A DNA stretch of 64,000 bases. It comes from Rhypophila decipiens. Its lineage: Eukaryota > Ascomycota > Sordariomycetes > Sordariales > Naviculisporaceae. Below, piece by piece: positions 11,427 through 23,030 of the stretch. Below the pieces are notes generated by a model that was given only the letters and a program-made list of their open reading frames with translations, was not told where the DNA came from and did no database searches. Within the stretch, counting starts at the first letter, position 1. Every line of letters begins with the position of its first letter. The translations under genes and the position numbers were made by a program. The stretch is from assembly GCA_033297075.1 (NCBI GenBank), contig MU858245.1, forward strand, positions 1 through 64,000, written 5' to 3'.

Positions 11427-14336
11427 ATGAAGCTCCTCACTCGTCTCGGGGCTAACGCCCTCCTGGCGTCGCTACGTATGTACTTTTCCAGCCATTGTAC
11501 TCATTGACCCTTGCCAAAAGCAGTAACTGACATTCAACAGTCGCCAAATCATGCCTCGCCCAGGAGATGCGTGCCGGAGAGTACACCGACCCAACCACCA
11601 GCATCAAGTTCTCCACCTGGACCAGTGTTACCTCCGATCCCGATGCTGCGGACACTACCCCCTACACGTTTGGTATGACCTTGCCGGCAGACGCCTTGAC
11701 CAAGGATGCCACGGAGTACATCGGTATCTTGGTAGGTTGCTCAAGCTTCTTGACTAGGCCGAATGTTATGCTGACCCAGAGGTATAGCGATGCTCGACCG
11801 GCGACTCGGCCACGCCGGGCTGGTGCGGTCTGTCCCATGGTGTGTCGGGCCAGATGACACACTCCTTGTTGATTATGGCATGGGCGCACAAGGGAGCGGT
11901 CTACACATCCCTCCGCTACGCCCCCGGCTACAACGCCCCGGTCCCCTACACGGGCAATGCCACCATCACTCAGATCTCGTCGAATGTCACTGCCAACAGC
12001 TTTGAGGTCATCTACCGCTGCCAGGGATGCTTCTCGTGGAACCAGGCTGGTAGCAGCCAGAGTGTCTCTACCAGCAGTGGACTGTTTGTCCTGGGCCACG
12101 CTGCGGCCAAGAGCGGTCTGCACAACCCTACCTGCCCCGACAAGATCTTCTTCGGCTTCCACGATGCCGGCTTTGGCCAGTATGGTGCTCCCCTCAACAA
12201 TGCACCAAGCGCCGACTACGACAAGTGGGCTGCGTTGGCAACCAAGACAGCGACCACCGATTGCACATCGTAAGTGCCAAGTCAAGATTTGTACTCGGGC
12301 GATCGTACTCACTGAATCTCGTATAGACTCGAGCCTCCCCCGACGACCACCGACCCGGGCGAGGAAGAGCCTGAGCCGACACCAGTTTGCGTCGCCGCGC
12401 CTGAGCAGGCCTACGACTACGTCATTATCGGAGCAGGTGCCGGTGGTATTCCCATCGCTGACAAGTTGAGCGCGGCTGGCAAGACCGTTCTCCTCATCGA
12501 GAAGGGACCCCCGTCCTCTGGCCGGTGGAACGGAACCATGAAGCCTACCTGGCTCCAGGGCACCAACCTCACTCGATTCGATGTTCCCGGTCTTTGCAAC
12601 CAAATTTGGGTTGATTCGTCAGGAATTGCCTGCACAGACATGGATCAGATGGCTGGCTGCGTTCTTGGTGGTGGAACTGCCGTCAACGCCGGTCTTTGGT
12701 GGAAGGTGAGTTGAAATGGATATTGATGCATGCTTTCCAATAGAAACTAACGCACCCTCAGCCCCACCCCAATGACTGGGACTACAATTTCCCTGCAGGC
12801 TGGAAGTCCAAGGACGTTGCCGCTGCCGAGAAGCGCGTTTTCAACCTTATTCCCGGCACCACTCATCCCTCGCGCGATGGAAAGCTCTACAGAGATGAGG
12901 GTTACAATGTCCTGGCCGGCGGCCTGAAGACGAGCGGATGGAAGGAGGTCGTCCCCAATGAGGCCAACAACCAAAAGAACCGCACATTCGGCCACACGAC
13001 ATTCATGTACTCGGCTGGTGAACGTGGTGGACCCATGGCTACCTACCTCGTCTCGGCGGCTGGTCGCAAGGGCTTCGCCCTGTGGATGAACACCGCTGTG
13101 AAGCGCGTTGTTCGTACTGGCGGCCATGCCACTGGTGTTGAGCTTGAGTGCTTGTCCAATGGTGGCTTCTCTGGCACTGTCAATCTTACACCCAAGACCG
13201 GCCGTGTCATCCTTTCCGCAGGAACATTCGGCTCTGCCAAACTCCTCCTTCGCAGTAAGTTGGAACTCTGTAACATTTGCAAGCTGTGCCCAGTTGACCG
13301 AATTCTTTAGGTGGTATCGGCCCCAAGGACCAGCTCGAGGTCGTCAAGGCTTCTGAGATTGATGGCGCTACCTTCATCGACGAGAAGGAGTGGATCAACT
13401 TGCCCGTTGGTTACAACCTTATTGATCATCTCAACACCGATTTGATCGTCACCCACCCCGACGTCGTCTTCTATGACTTCTATGAGGCCTGGACCACGCC
13501 CATTGAGGGTGACAAGGAGAAGTACCTCAGCAACCGGACGGGTATTCTCACTCAGTCGGCGCCGAATATTGGCCCCATGGTATGATCCACTTTCATGGAG
13601 CATTCACGGACCGTGCTAACTAAGCTTCTACAGATGTGGGAAGAGATCAAGGGATCCGATGGTATTGTTCGTACTCTCCAGTGGACTGCCCGTGTTGAGG
13701 GTGATGGCGCCATCACCAAGTCTCTCAGTAAGTTGACGATACCCATGAAGGGCCGTGATGTGTTGGAGAGAAGCTAATGTTCTGTTCTTGCAACGTTAAA
13801 GACGCCATGACACTCAGTCAGTATCTTGGAAGAGGTGTCGTGTCTCGTGGCCGCATGACCATCACCCCTGGTCTCGACACCAACGTCTTTGAGCACCCCT
13901 ACCTTCACAACGCCGTCGATAAGGAGGTGGTCATCCAGGGTATCAAGAACCTTGTAGCCACCCTTTCGGTCATCCCCAACATCACTTTTGTCCTGCCTCC
14001 TGCGAACCGGACCATCGACGACTGGGTTAACGGCGTAAGCTTTTCCCCTCTTTGGCTCTTGGCCTTTCTGATTTGCTGACATGTTTGCTACAGATGATTG
14101 TTTCACCATCCAACCGCCGCGCCAATCACTGGATGGGCACTGCCAAGCTCGGAACCGATGATGGCCGCAAGCCCGGTGGAACCGCCGTTGTCGATCTCAA
14201 CACCAAGGTTTATGGCACCGATAACATCTTTGTTGTTGATGCATCCATCTTCCCTGGCATGTCGACGGGTAACCCGTCGGCCATGATTGTTGTTGCCTCT
14301 GAGAGGGCCGCTGAGAGGATTCTCGCGCTCAAGTAA
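11427..14336 (+). CDS. cdh: Cellobiose dehydrogenase: AA8 cytochrome + AA3_1 GMC flavin domains (810 aa)
   Basis: Model join(11427..11475, 11541..11731, 11788..12269, 12327..12705, 12762..13254, 13311..13579, 13634..13727, 13802..14034, 14094..14336). Signal peptide about 1-23, cytochrome b domain about 24-240 (TFGMTLPADALTKDATEY, GQMTHSLLIMAW with the Met heme ligand region, CQGCFSW, LGHAAA with the likely His ligand), a Pro/Thr/Glu linker (PPPTTTDPGEEEPEPTP, about 244-260), then a GMC flavoprotein domain with the FAD motif DYVIIGAGAGGIPIA and C-terminal catalytic His/Asn region (RRANHWMGTAKLG, GMSTGNPSAMI). It oxidises cellobiose to the lactone and passes electrons through the heme to AA9 LPMOs; two AA9 genes lie immediately upstream on the other strand. 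No C-terminal CBM1. Confidence 0.96.
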
Positions 14337-15540
14337 TCAGGCACTGTTAGTGTTGGGCATGGAAGGTGTATTCTATCATGATGGGCGCTTAGGCCTGGTT
14401 GAAAGGAAAATGTAACGAATAACATAATGATAACAAAAGAAATGGGAGCAGACCATGCAAGGCCTCCAGGTACACGTGAAGCAAACATTAACTGATCTCT
14501 AGAACATTGAGAACCAAGCTGGGTCGAATAACGAAGGCAATGTTATGTCAAAGGCACGGTATAGGCCTTATGAAAAACAAGACTACGTCTCTGAATAGAG
14601 CTCTATAGGCTTGTCAAGTTTCTCGTTTACCTGTGTCTTCAGCCTCTCGCACACAATTAAAATTTAATCATAAACTACAAGGCTTTTAAACTAGTTTTGA
14701 AAGACTTTTATATGTCCCCTTTATATATAACGTTATTCATAATCCCGCTATTTAAGAGAATAGTTTCATGCATGTAAGGGGGTAATTCAAGGCGTGCTTA
14801 ATCCATTTCACATGTATTGAAGGGAATACTTCAAGGACTGTTTAATCCATTTTACATGCATGGAAGGGAATAATTCAAGGCGTGTTGAATCCATTTGACA
14901 CCCTATCTATCGCCCCAGTTAGAGCCCAAGACCGCCTAGATACAGTTGGATATTCTCGACAGCCCCTTGACAAGATTGCTAGACAAGATTGCTGAACAAT
15001 CCATATCTCGCTGTTGCGTCACCACTTTTACTATTTGGTGTTTGACTTCTCGTTCTGCGTCAGGGCTCAGCTCATCGCTGCCCTGCTGCAGTGTATGGGT
15101 GACACAAGAGCACGGATGGGAATTGAGAATTTATCGATATTGAGTGGTTACTCATTAGTAACCCGACCAATGATCTATGATCTACGCAGTCCCGTCTCTT
15201 CACCGGGCATGTTATCCGCTTACTCGATCCGACATCTCGATGTTCCATGGTTCGGGTATGAATGAACGATCAAACATGAACAGGCCGTATGCCAGAAGTC
15301 GGGCATGACTTGCCCCTTCATACTGGGCACGAACGGTATCCCCTTTTTTACTCAGGACCGGTGAATACATATTTCACTCCAAATCCTCACTTCTCAAATA
15401 CAGCTGCAAGGTTGGATATGATCTGTCTTCAGACCTCATTCAGTTCAGAAGAACCCCGTTCAACCAGCAGGACTGGCCCTTCCAAAAATTAAGCTCGACA
15501 TCCCCACATATTCATCCAAAGCCTCGCTCCACGTGCAATC
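14337..15540. other. Intergenic, AT-rich, with a short tandem repeat
   Basis: 3' flank of the CDH gene followed by an AT-rich stretch (about 14640-14770) and a three-copy 44-bp tandem repeat (separate entry). 14950-15500 shows no coding sequence that I can support. Confidence 0.5.
14767..14898. repeat. Three-copy 44-bp tandem repeat
   Basis: Three consecutive units start at about 14767, 14811 and 14855. Each begins CATG(C/T)AT and contains GAAGGGAATAATTCAAGG-like and TTAATCCATTT-like blocks. Differences between units are mostly C/T and G/A transitions, compatible with repeat-induced point mutation but not proof of it. Confidence 0.75.
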
Positions 15541-16686
15541 ATGGGCTGTTGCCACTCCCGGCCAGACCCCAGCCAGGGACATGACAACCATGACCGTCAC
15601 CGAGAACACAGACATCGGGCTCGCCAAGAGCGCCCACGCCACGAACTAAACCAAGACCCAGCTCAAGGTGAAGCTGGGCCAAGCAACTACAGGGACAACA
15701 TCGAACTCGCAGCAGTGGTTACCTCTCCGGATAACTCTGGCCCGGCATTTGAATCCGATATAAGCATACGGCGGGACGATCAAGACAAGAGCAAAGGCAA
15801 GGGCAAAGAGAAAGATATGTCCCCCTACCCTGCCCCGCCCGTTACCACGGCAGCCTCACAACCAGGCCGGTCCAGTTCTACCCGCCGCCATCGAAGCGGA
15901 CTGTCTCGTAGCCGTTCTGTCAGCGCAAGTGACCGTGCACAGGGAGAGAATTCAGCTTCCGTCAGTTGCCAAGGCTCTCGCAAAGGTACGTTCCAAACAT
16001 TTCCACAACCATCTTCCACGCCAATCCACGTCTGAGCCCTGACCACTACTATCCACCACCTGCATGTTTCGTCCCTCCCACCCGAAAACGTCATACTAAC
16101 AAAGTGCTAACAGTAGTCAGATTCCACACACCAACACCATCACCACCATCAACGCCGCCAACACCACCGTGACCGTGACCGCGAGCACCCTGCCGACATG
16201 GACAAAAACAGCGACAGACACAGCGTCAGCGATAAACAGGGTGACCGCCGCAAAGAAAAACACAAACACAAAGACAAAAGTCAAATGAAATCGAGCGGCA
16301 CCAGCTCTCACAAACACAAACACAAGCACCGAAACAACAACAAGTCCAGCCGCGGCAGCAATGGCACAAAAGAGAACCAACATCCCCGAGCAGCCCCCGC
16401 CCCACCCACAGCTCAACAACAGCCCTTCCGATTCCAATCTCTACCGCCAGTTCCTCCCGAGGCGATGAATGACCCGACCCCGTCCTTGATCAATCACCAT
16501 GCAAACATCAGGATTCCCCCTCAACAAGGCAGCCATGCCCCATCAGGCCGGGACCCGCCGACCTCGCACGTTCAAGAAACGTTATACCATCATATCCACA
16601 CGCCAACGCCGAGACCGGCAACAACAGGAGGGATTGCGCCGCCTCCTTGGGTTGATACTTTGGATTCAGATACTGGTGGACAATAA
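15541..16686 (+). CDS. N-myristoylation-motif, His/Lys-rich disordered protein (336 aa)
   Basis: Model join(15541..15985, 16121..16686) with a GTACGT donor and CAG acceptor; the join restores the frame as DSTHQHHHHHQ. The N-terminus MGCCHSRP fits the Gly2 N-myristoylation signal with adjacent palmitoylatable cysteines, so peripheral membrane anchoring is likely. The remainder is low-complexity: a KGKGKEKD block near residue 85, a Ser/Arg-rich RSGLSRSRSVSAS stretch, a His-rich segment after the splice site, and Lys/His repeats (KEKHKHKDK, HKHKHKHRNNN). No catalytic domain is visible. Function is unknown; membrane-tethered scaffold or metal-binding properties are guesses from composition. Confidence 0.7.
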
Positions 16687-18130
16687 TTAAAGCGTGCGTT
16701 ACGACTGGGTGAAGAGACCCCTAGGGAATCTCGGGAAAACTTGACTTGGGGAGATGATAAGTAGCAAAGAATGTCAAGAATGGGTATATGTAGTATCTAA
16801 CCTGAGGGAGGCTTTGCGCCGTTGCGGCATGGTACAGAATGTATGGAATGTATGGAATGTGTGATATTTACTGTACAGCGGCAGTCGATGCATTTGTTGT
16901 GTTTACCATCCTGTCTACCAACCTACTTACTTGTTTGGGTTCTGCACAAGAGCTCATGGGCACTCCTTCGGACTTCCCGGACGATTAAAGTCAAGCATAC
17001 ATGTCATGGGGCTTGCGCCCCTTGGCTTGTGGTCCGGCGAGTCAGGCTCGCTCGAACATTCCGCTCCAGACTCCACTGCTCGTCTTAGCATGGCAGATCC
17101 GATCCGCCACAGCCGGCCTTCAAGTAAGGCCGGCCACCCACAGTCTCTGCCTTCGCTCTTCAAGTCACTGTTCTTTTTCAATAGAGTTCTTTTGATCAAT
17201 ATCATCTCGGCACCATCACAATACATGGCTATATAGTAGGCCACTGTTCCTGAGAGGCAGCCTCTGCCTCTCTAATACAGACGTTTAGTAATCTAAGAAT
17301 TTCCTGGGTATAATAATTGAGGATAGAATGAGCCTCATGCACCCTTGATGATCCATGGAGAGGTGTAACTAGTTCGAGAAATTATATAATAGGTATACCT
17401 TGTAAAAAGCTAAAATATACAAATAAATATAGTTACCCTAATAGGCAATAGGCAATATATCCTTCTTATTAAGGATATACTTCTATCTAAATTTATAACT
17501 ATAAGGGATATACTATACGTTATATATATATATAAAGTATCTTATATAGGTTGAAGTTAGCCCTCCTACACCTTATTAACTTCTCTCTTATATATATCCT
17601 TATCTAAAGTTAAGGCATTTATAAGATTCATTATATACATATATAGGAATTTTTAAAGGCATATATATACTGTTTTACACGCCTTGGAATTAGCTCTTTT
17701 ACACATTATTAGCTTCTTCCTTATGCGTATCTCTATCCAACCCAACGCATTTACAGATCCTCCCTCATACATATATATATCGAACTCAACGTATTAACAA
17801 GATAGATTATATAACTACATATATAGGGATTTTAAAAGGCGTATGTAAATTGTTTTATATGGCTTGCTACGCGTGCTAAAATGGTCTGTATAGGGAAAGT
17901 CCTTGATGTCCGTATAACCCTGGAAGGAACGGGTATAGGAACTATCTGCTCTCTTTACTTTATCATGACCTAGGTTAACACCTATAAATCCTCAAAATGC
18001 CCCCTTACAACTAATGCAGCGCAAATAAATAACAAAACAAACCCAAAATTGTGTCAATCTTCCCGTGATTACCAGTAACGCGCAAGAAAACATAAGAAAT
18101 TAGTCAGCAGATTGGCTGAGTAATGCCTGT
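16687..18130. other. Intergenic with AT-rich degraded-repeat island
   Basis: 16690-17280 is ordinary-composition non-coding DNA with no supported gene. From about 17330 to 17880 base composition drops to very AT-rich (runs such as TTATATATATATATA). Within it, a block around 17637-17690 recurs, diverged, around 17815-17865 (both contain ACATATATAGG-A-TTTT-AAAGGC followed by TTTTA-A-GGCTTG-like sequence). This looks like RIP-degraded repeat DNA. Confidence 0.55.
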
Positions 18131-18269
18131 CTTTGTCGGCTCCAGTTTATGCTTTCCTCTTGTGGCTTCTTCACTGCCCAATGTCGTCTCCTATCAACGG
18201 ACACCCATCGTCGATTAACGACGATTGCCGCGGAACTCTGGGGAACGATCGCGTCGATGTCTCTCCTCT

Positions 18270-18500
18270 CCTTTGCCCTCTCTTCTGTGCTTTCTTCTGT
18301 GCTCTCTTCTGTGCTCTCTTCTGTGCTCTCTTCTGTCTTCTCTTCTCTCCTCTCTTCTCTCCTCTCTTCTCTCCTCTCTTCTCTCCTCTCTTCTCTCCTC
18401 TCTTCTCTCCTCTCCTCTCTTCTCTCCTCTCTTCTCTCCTCTCTTCTCTGCTCTCTTCTATCCTCTCTTCTGTCCTCTCTTCGGTGCTATCTTCTGTCCT
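18270..18500. repeat. Polypyrimidine microsatellite/minisatellite
   Basis: About 230 bases of nearly pure C/T on the plus strand built on TCTTCTCTCCTC and TCTTCTGTGCTC units. Open frames run through it on both strands simply because the repeat contains no stops; they are not called as genes. It begins just beyond the stop of the broken gene at 18487-19072. Confidence 0.85.
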
Positions 18501-19072
18501 CTTTGATGTTCTCTTCACCGGACCGCGGCTTGATGAACCCTATGGTTGGGCTATCGGGGTTGTAAACCGTGACCGACCTCTGAATATCAAAGGAAACGCT
18601 GCGCTTGGAGTCCGTGCTTCTTTGGGGATTTTGGTCTGGAGAGGTTTGCTCGTAACTGCTTGACCGCAGGGATTTGGGCTCTTGCTGCTGCAGTTGAGCA
18701 TTGCGGTGGTCGGATCTGTACATATCTCCCGAAGAGCCTGCGTGAGCCTGCGCCGTATGATTGTCTTGGTGTCGTGCCTCATCACGGCGATCATCCTCTC
18801 TGAGCCTCTGGCGGCCGCGGTCGTCGCGGTGATGGGTTCAATCCTCATCACGGCGATCGCCATCCTGGGGAGTGTCATCGTATACGCCAGTTCTGCGTGG
18901 TGAAAAGAGATTGCTGGGGTGTTGTTGGCGAGGCCTAGGAGACTGGCCTTTCCGTCCCTCGGAGGGACCCGGAGGGCGCAGGTTTGACTTGTCACTCTTC
19001 TTTTTTTCCACTCTTCTTCTTCTTTTCACGGTTCTTCTTTCCCTTCTTCAGGAAGTCACTGAATCGACCCAT
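18487..19072 (-). pseudogene. Frame-broken low-complexity basic protein gene
   Basis: On the complement an ATG at 19072 opens a lysine-rich N-terminus (MGRFSDFLKKGKK) that would have to change frame near an A7 run (about 19001-19007) to enter a second frame, SDKSNLRPPGPSEG. That frame then meets an in-frame TGA (about 18838) and stays open afterwards (THHRDDRGRQRLRED, YRSDHRNAQLQQQEPKS, SVSFDIQRSVTVYNPDSP) to a TAG at 18487. The shared composition either side of the stop suggests one former gene. A sequencing error at the homopolymer, an unrecognised intron or true pseudogenisation are all possible. No family recognised. Confidence 0.4.
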
Positions 19073-20454
19073 TGTGCCAATTATAGGTGTGCTCAATCAC
19101 CGCAAGAGGTATAAAACTGATGCTGCCGCGAGGTTGAGGTCAGGTTGAAAGGTTGGCTCCAGGTTGGCGAAGACCAAACACAGGTGCGAATGCAGTTTGG
19201 GGAAGTATTGGTGGAGGTAATTGGCTATTTATATGTCTACGGAAGAAGACTTTTGGGGCCAATGTACCTTGTCAGAGGCAAAATGGCAATGTTCATATAT
19301 TCACAGGTCAATTGAAGTTCAAATGTCAAGTCATGTAACCTTGCTAACATATAGGGTGATGTATGTGGTACGACCACTTCCCAGCCCACGGGATCGAAAG
19401 ACAGGGCGTGAAAACAATATAACAATGCCTTTTTATAAACCGATATAACGCCTGAAATGGATTGCTATACGCATTTAACAGTCTCTATATATACGTATTT
19501 TTAATCTCCTTAACCCATTTAAGAGAATCTTTATATATATATAACAAGATTATAAAATACATTTAATAATCTCTATATATACGTATTTTCAATCTCTCTA
19601 ACTTATTTAAGAAAGTCTTAATATTGTTTTTTAGTAGATTACATATATTTTATATTTTATTAAGCTTATAACTTACAGTAATTTATTCTCTTTATCTATA
19701 TAGAATAAGATTCCTAAATATCTTATTATTAATAACAAAAGTACCTCCCCAGATCACGGGTTCTACATTAATCACTTCAGCTTGCCTTGACTTTGTCAAG
19801 TAATAGTCGTAGTATCCTAACGCGCGGTATGTGTCATATGGGCGCACCGGCGCAACATCGGCATGGGAAGCTCAATAAGTCCATGTCCATGGACAACTAA
19901 GACATCTATGGAGAATCATCTGTACATAGCATCTTGCCGGTCCAGAAGGTGTCACAGAGCAACTTTCACGGTGCGTCAGGTTTAAGCTGAAACCCCGAGT
20001 GTCATTGTGAGAGCAATACCTGCCTGTTACAGGGCACAACGGCCAGAATGGCTCTTTGTAGCCACTTGCAGTCACCTGGAGGTGAAGCACACCGAATTGG
20101 CCATACAAATAGCCCGCGTGAGCCCCAGCCAGCCACACGAAATCCATAGGCGAACCCGCAGATTCATCCCTGATACTGTCGAATTCAAGTGCATAAGACA
20201 TTAGGACTTCAACACCGGGGGATTACAGCACAGTGTATCAAATAATAGTATTAATGAGCTACTACCTACTCAAGATTATTCAGGAGAGTGTAGAACTTAC
20301 ATGGACCACGAAACAAAGGCAGAAAGGAAATAAATGATGGACGACAAAAAAGCCATGAACCCAAAAACGAAGGAAATAAAACATGGAGAGACTGTCCACA
20401 CCGAAAGGTGCCCATTAATCCCGCTCCTATCAATACTTGCACCATACCTCACTA
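19073..20454. other. Intergenic, partly AT-rich
   Basis: 19440-19760 is strongly AT-rich and contains a diverged direct repeat (period about 88 bp): ATTTAACAGTCTCTATATAT at about 19474 and a close relative at about 19561, each followed by ACGTATTTT and a TTAAGA block. The rest shows no gene or RNA that I can support. Confidence 0.5.
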
Positions 20455-22131
20455 TCAAAATGCCCACCGAATCTTCCTCTTTGACCCTTTATCAGCCCCC
20501 TTGACCCTATCATTTTTTACCTCTTTTTCTACTTTGTCAAGATCATCTGGCATTAGGTAGCGAGGTCTGTGGATTACCTCGTTGGGGTAATATGCTGGTC
20601 TCTCCCCATGGGGAGGCTCCAACGACTGGTCAGGATGGTGAGGTTGCGATTCGAAGCCACTCCTACCGCGCTCAAGTTTCCGCGCCAGATCAACCTAAGC
20701 CTGTCAGTTACTCTTGCCCCGGACGCTCTCGTTCAAGGCTGGGTTTATCCCAAGGTAATCGCTGTAGTGTGAAATAATTAGAACTTACCTTGGTACGGGA
20801 AACCCTCGTCATGTGGATTTTCGTCAGGGATAATCTCAAGACCTCCTCCAGGATCCCTGTGGGTAGTTCTGCTTGAGCTTGCCATGCCTGTTATACCAGG
20901 AGGCTTGGAAGGTCCAGCAGAACTTCCAACTGGCTTCCGTCGTATGGAATGATTGCGGCCGGGAGGGGGGGAGTACTGCTCCACGATCACCCGACCCAGA
21001 TCTATCGACTTCTCGGGGCGCTTTCCCTCTCGAATCTCTTGTCTGGATGATGCGTCACGAGATTTGGTTCTTTCGGTAGAGCTGCTCCTGTCGCTAGAGT
21101 TGCTCGTGTCTTTTTGTTTGCTTGAGCCGGGAACTGCCTTTGGTGAGATTGGTCGCGAAGAGCCTGAGGCCGATGCTTAGTCCTTTGGTGTTGTTTCTGT
21201 CGACACCGTTCTTGGTGCTAGGACTCTGGATCACGTCGTCATCTTCGTAGGTCGTGATTATTTCCTCGAGCCAGAATGGTGTTCCTGAGCCAACGGATCC
21301 TCTGGCGTCTGGCTTGTCTGATTCCTCGGGCGTGTCTGCCATGGTTGGCTCCTCTATCTTGTCCTCAATACCTGACTTTGTGGAAGGTGCTCCATTCTTT
21401 TTGTTTGGACGTTTGGGAACCTGCGGTTTCGTCTGTCTCTTCTCTTTACACTTTTCCTTAGCCAACACTCTCTTTGCATATTCGTCTGGGTCCACCCACT
21501 CCTCGATCGATATCTCTGATTTTTCATCATCCTCGTCGCCGGCATCGCTACTGGCGGCATTCTGTTTAGGGGGGGCTCTGCTAGGAGTGTCGTCTCCCTG
21601 GCTTTCGTTACGTGAGTTGATAGATCCATCCGACGAGGGCCTGCGAAGTTCTTGACTAGAAGCTACAGTCTTCACCGCAGAAGGGTGCGCTTTTCGGGCC
21701 TCTGACTCGCAAAGATGGTCCACTGTTCGTTCATATTCCCGTTGAAATACCTCCATACTAGGGTTGGTGTGGTGATCATGCTGGGTATGTGTGCTTCGGT
21801 AGTGGCTTGCTTCGTACTCTTCGTCGTCGACGTAGCCGACAGGGCGGGAATATCCGGATGAGACGGAGTCACTGTCGCTGTCACTGTCACTACTAGAGGA
21901 CTCTGTTGTTTCGATTTCTTGGTCATCATTTTTGGTTCGTCGGTTCTTGGTACGGGGTCGCCGGAAGCGGGTGAGCCTGGGGTTTTCCGCACTGCCAGGA
22001 CGGTGGCGACTCCGAGGCTTGCTCGGTTTAAAGGCTGAGAGGAGCCTGTCGAGAAGGGAGCGCATGGCGCGAGTCGTCTTGTTGGCGTTCATTTGTGCGA
22101 GACCTGATAGTCTTTCAAGGAAAGCGATCAT
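20455..22131 (-). CDS. Acidic, disordered hypothetical protein; exon joins unresolved
   Basis: The first exon (from 22131) encodes an Arg-rich start (MRSLLDRLLSAFKPSKPRSR) then Ser/Asp repeats (SSSSDSDSDSDSVSSG), a YVDDEEYEASHYRS block and a Glu/Lys-rich middle (ISIEEWVDPDEYAKRVLAKE). A second coding-like stretch on the complement around 20789-21110 includes SNSSDRSSSTERTKSRDASS and GGGLEIIPDENPHDEG and ends at a good GTAAGT donor (20788). A third, 20455-20694, reads LARKLERGRSGFESQ, YYPNEVIHRPRYLMPDD and stops after KRKIRWAF. The three stretches lie in frames that simple GT-AG joins do not reconcile, so a small exon, a missed intron or a frameshift remains. No family is recognised. Confidence 0.5.
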
Positions 22132-23030
22132 ACAGCGCGATAATTAGTAGCGATGGCCGAGGAAATAAAGTCAGGGGGTTGTGTGGGGAGTGGAAAGGGG
22201 CTTGCGTGGGCTCGCAATTGGGGAAGATGAAACAAGACCATGAAATTGAAAACGCATGTCCATCATGAATCACTCCCGGAATTCCCAATATCTGTTGCAT
22301 CTTGATAGATCGGCTGGTCTGTTGTCGTGATCAATCTAGGCGTCAAGACAATGCGTTCGGCAAGGTCGCGGCCGGTTGGGAGGATGATTCATATGTTTCG
22401 CCTGTTAGGCTGTTCCATTGTCCACTGATACTGCCCGTGTTGCTGTGATTGACAGAAATTGTCGAGTGACGCGTTCCGACTTCGGACCAGATATGCTGCC
22501 CCGAATGCTGAGGACATTTTCCCCGTAACTCAGCGGTTCAGCCCCGAAACATGGTGGGGATTCTCAAGTGTAAACCGTCACGGGAAGCAGGCCAACGTAT
22601 AATTACCAATGATAGTTTCGTGACACATCTCAGTAAAGCCGTTGAGTGGTCGTGCCGCCGCTAAAATCACCGTATGCCTGTCTAAAACCACTGTCTTGGC
22701 CTTCAATCTGGTGTCCAAAGGTCAATCACAGTACAGGTAAATACCTAATTAAAATTGATGCCTCGACTAGTTGGAATAAATGCCTCAAGTGGCTCCCTAC
22801 ACTTAAAGGCCAGACGGTAGTTTTAGCGGCGGCGAGTGATCACGAGCAAAGCAACATCTGTCCCGCAAATTGGAGCCAGCTCCCTTGTCATATTGTCTGA
22901 TGGAATCCTGCAGAGATATGAGACATACCACTTCCCAATGAACACCGATATCGTCAGATCCAACCATCATTCTGTCTTCTGACTCTCACGAACTACCAAG
23001 ACCGTGCCTCATAAACGGTAAACCCACCCT
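22132..23030. other. Intergenic with a two-unit minisatellite relic
   Basis: Positions 22753-22796 carry two tandem 22-bp units (AATTGATGCCTCGACTAG and AATAAATGCCTCAAGTGG starts) of the minisatellite found inside the TIR elements at 49802-50093 and 62080-62478. No element ends are recognisable around them. No gene is seen in the remainder. Confidence 0.5.

Noticed and set aside
18133..18663. Open frames through the polypyrimidine tract
   Set aside because: The repeat has no stop codons in several frames on both strands; translations are simple sequence (SLLSSLLSS or EERREERR).
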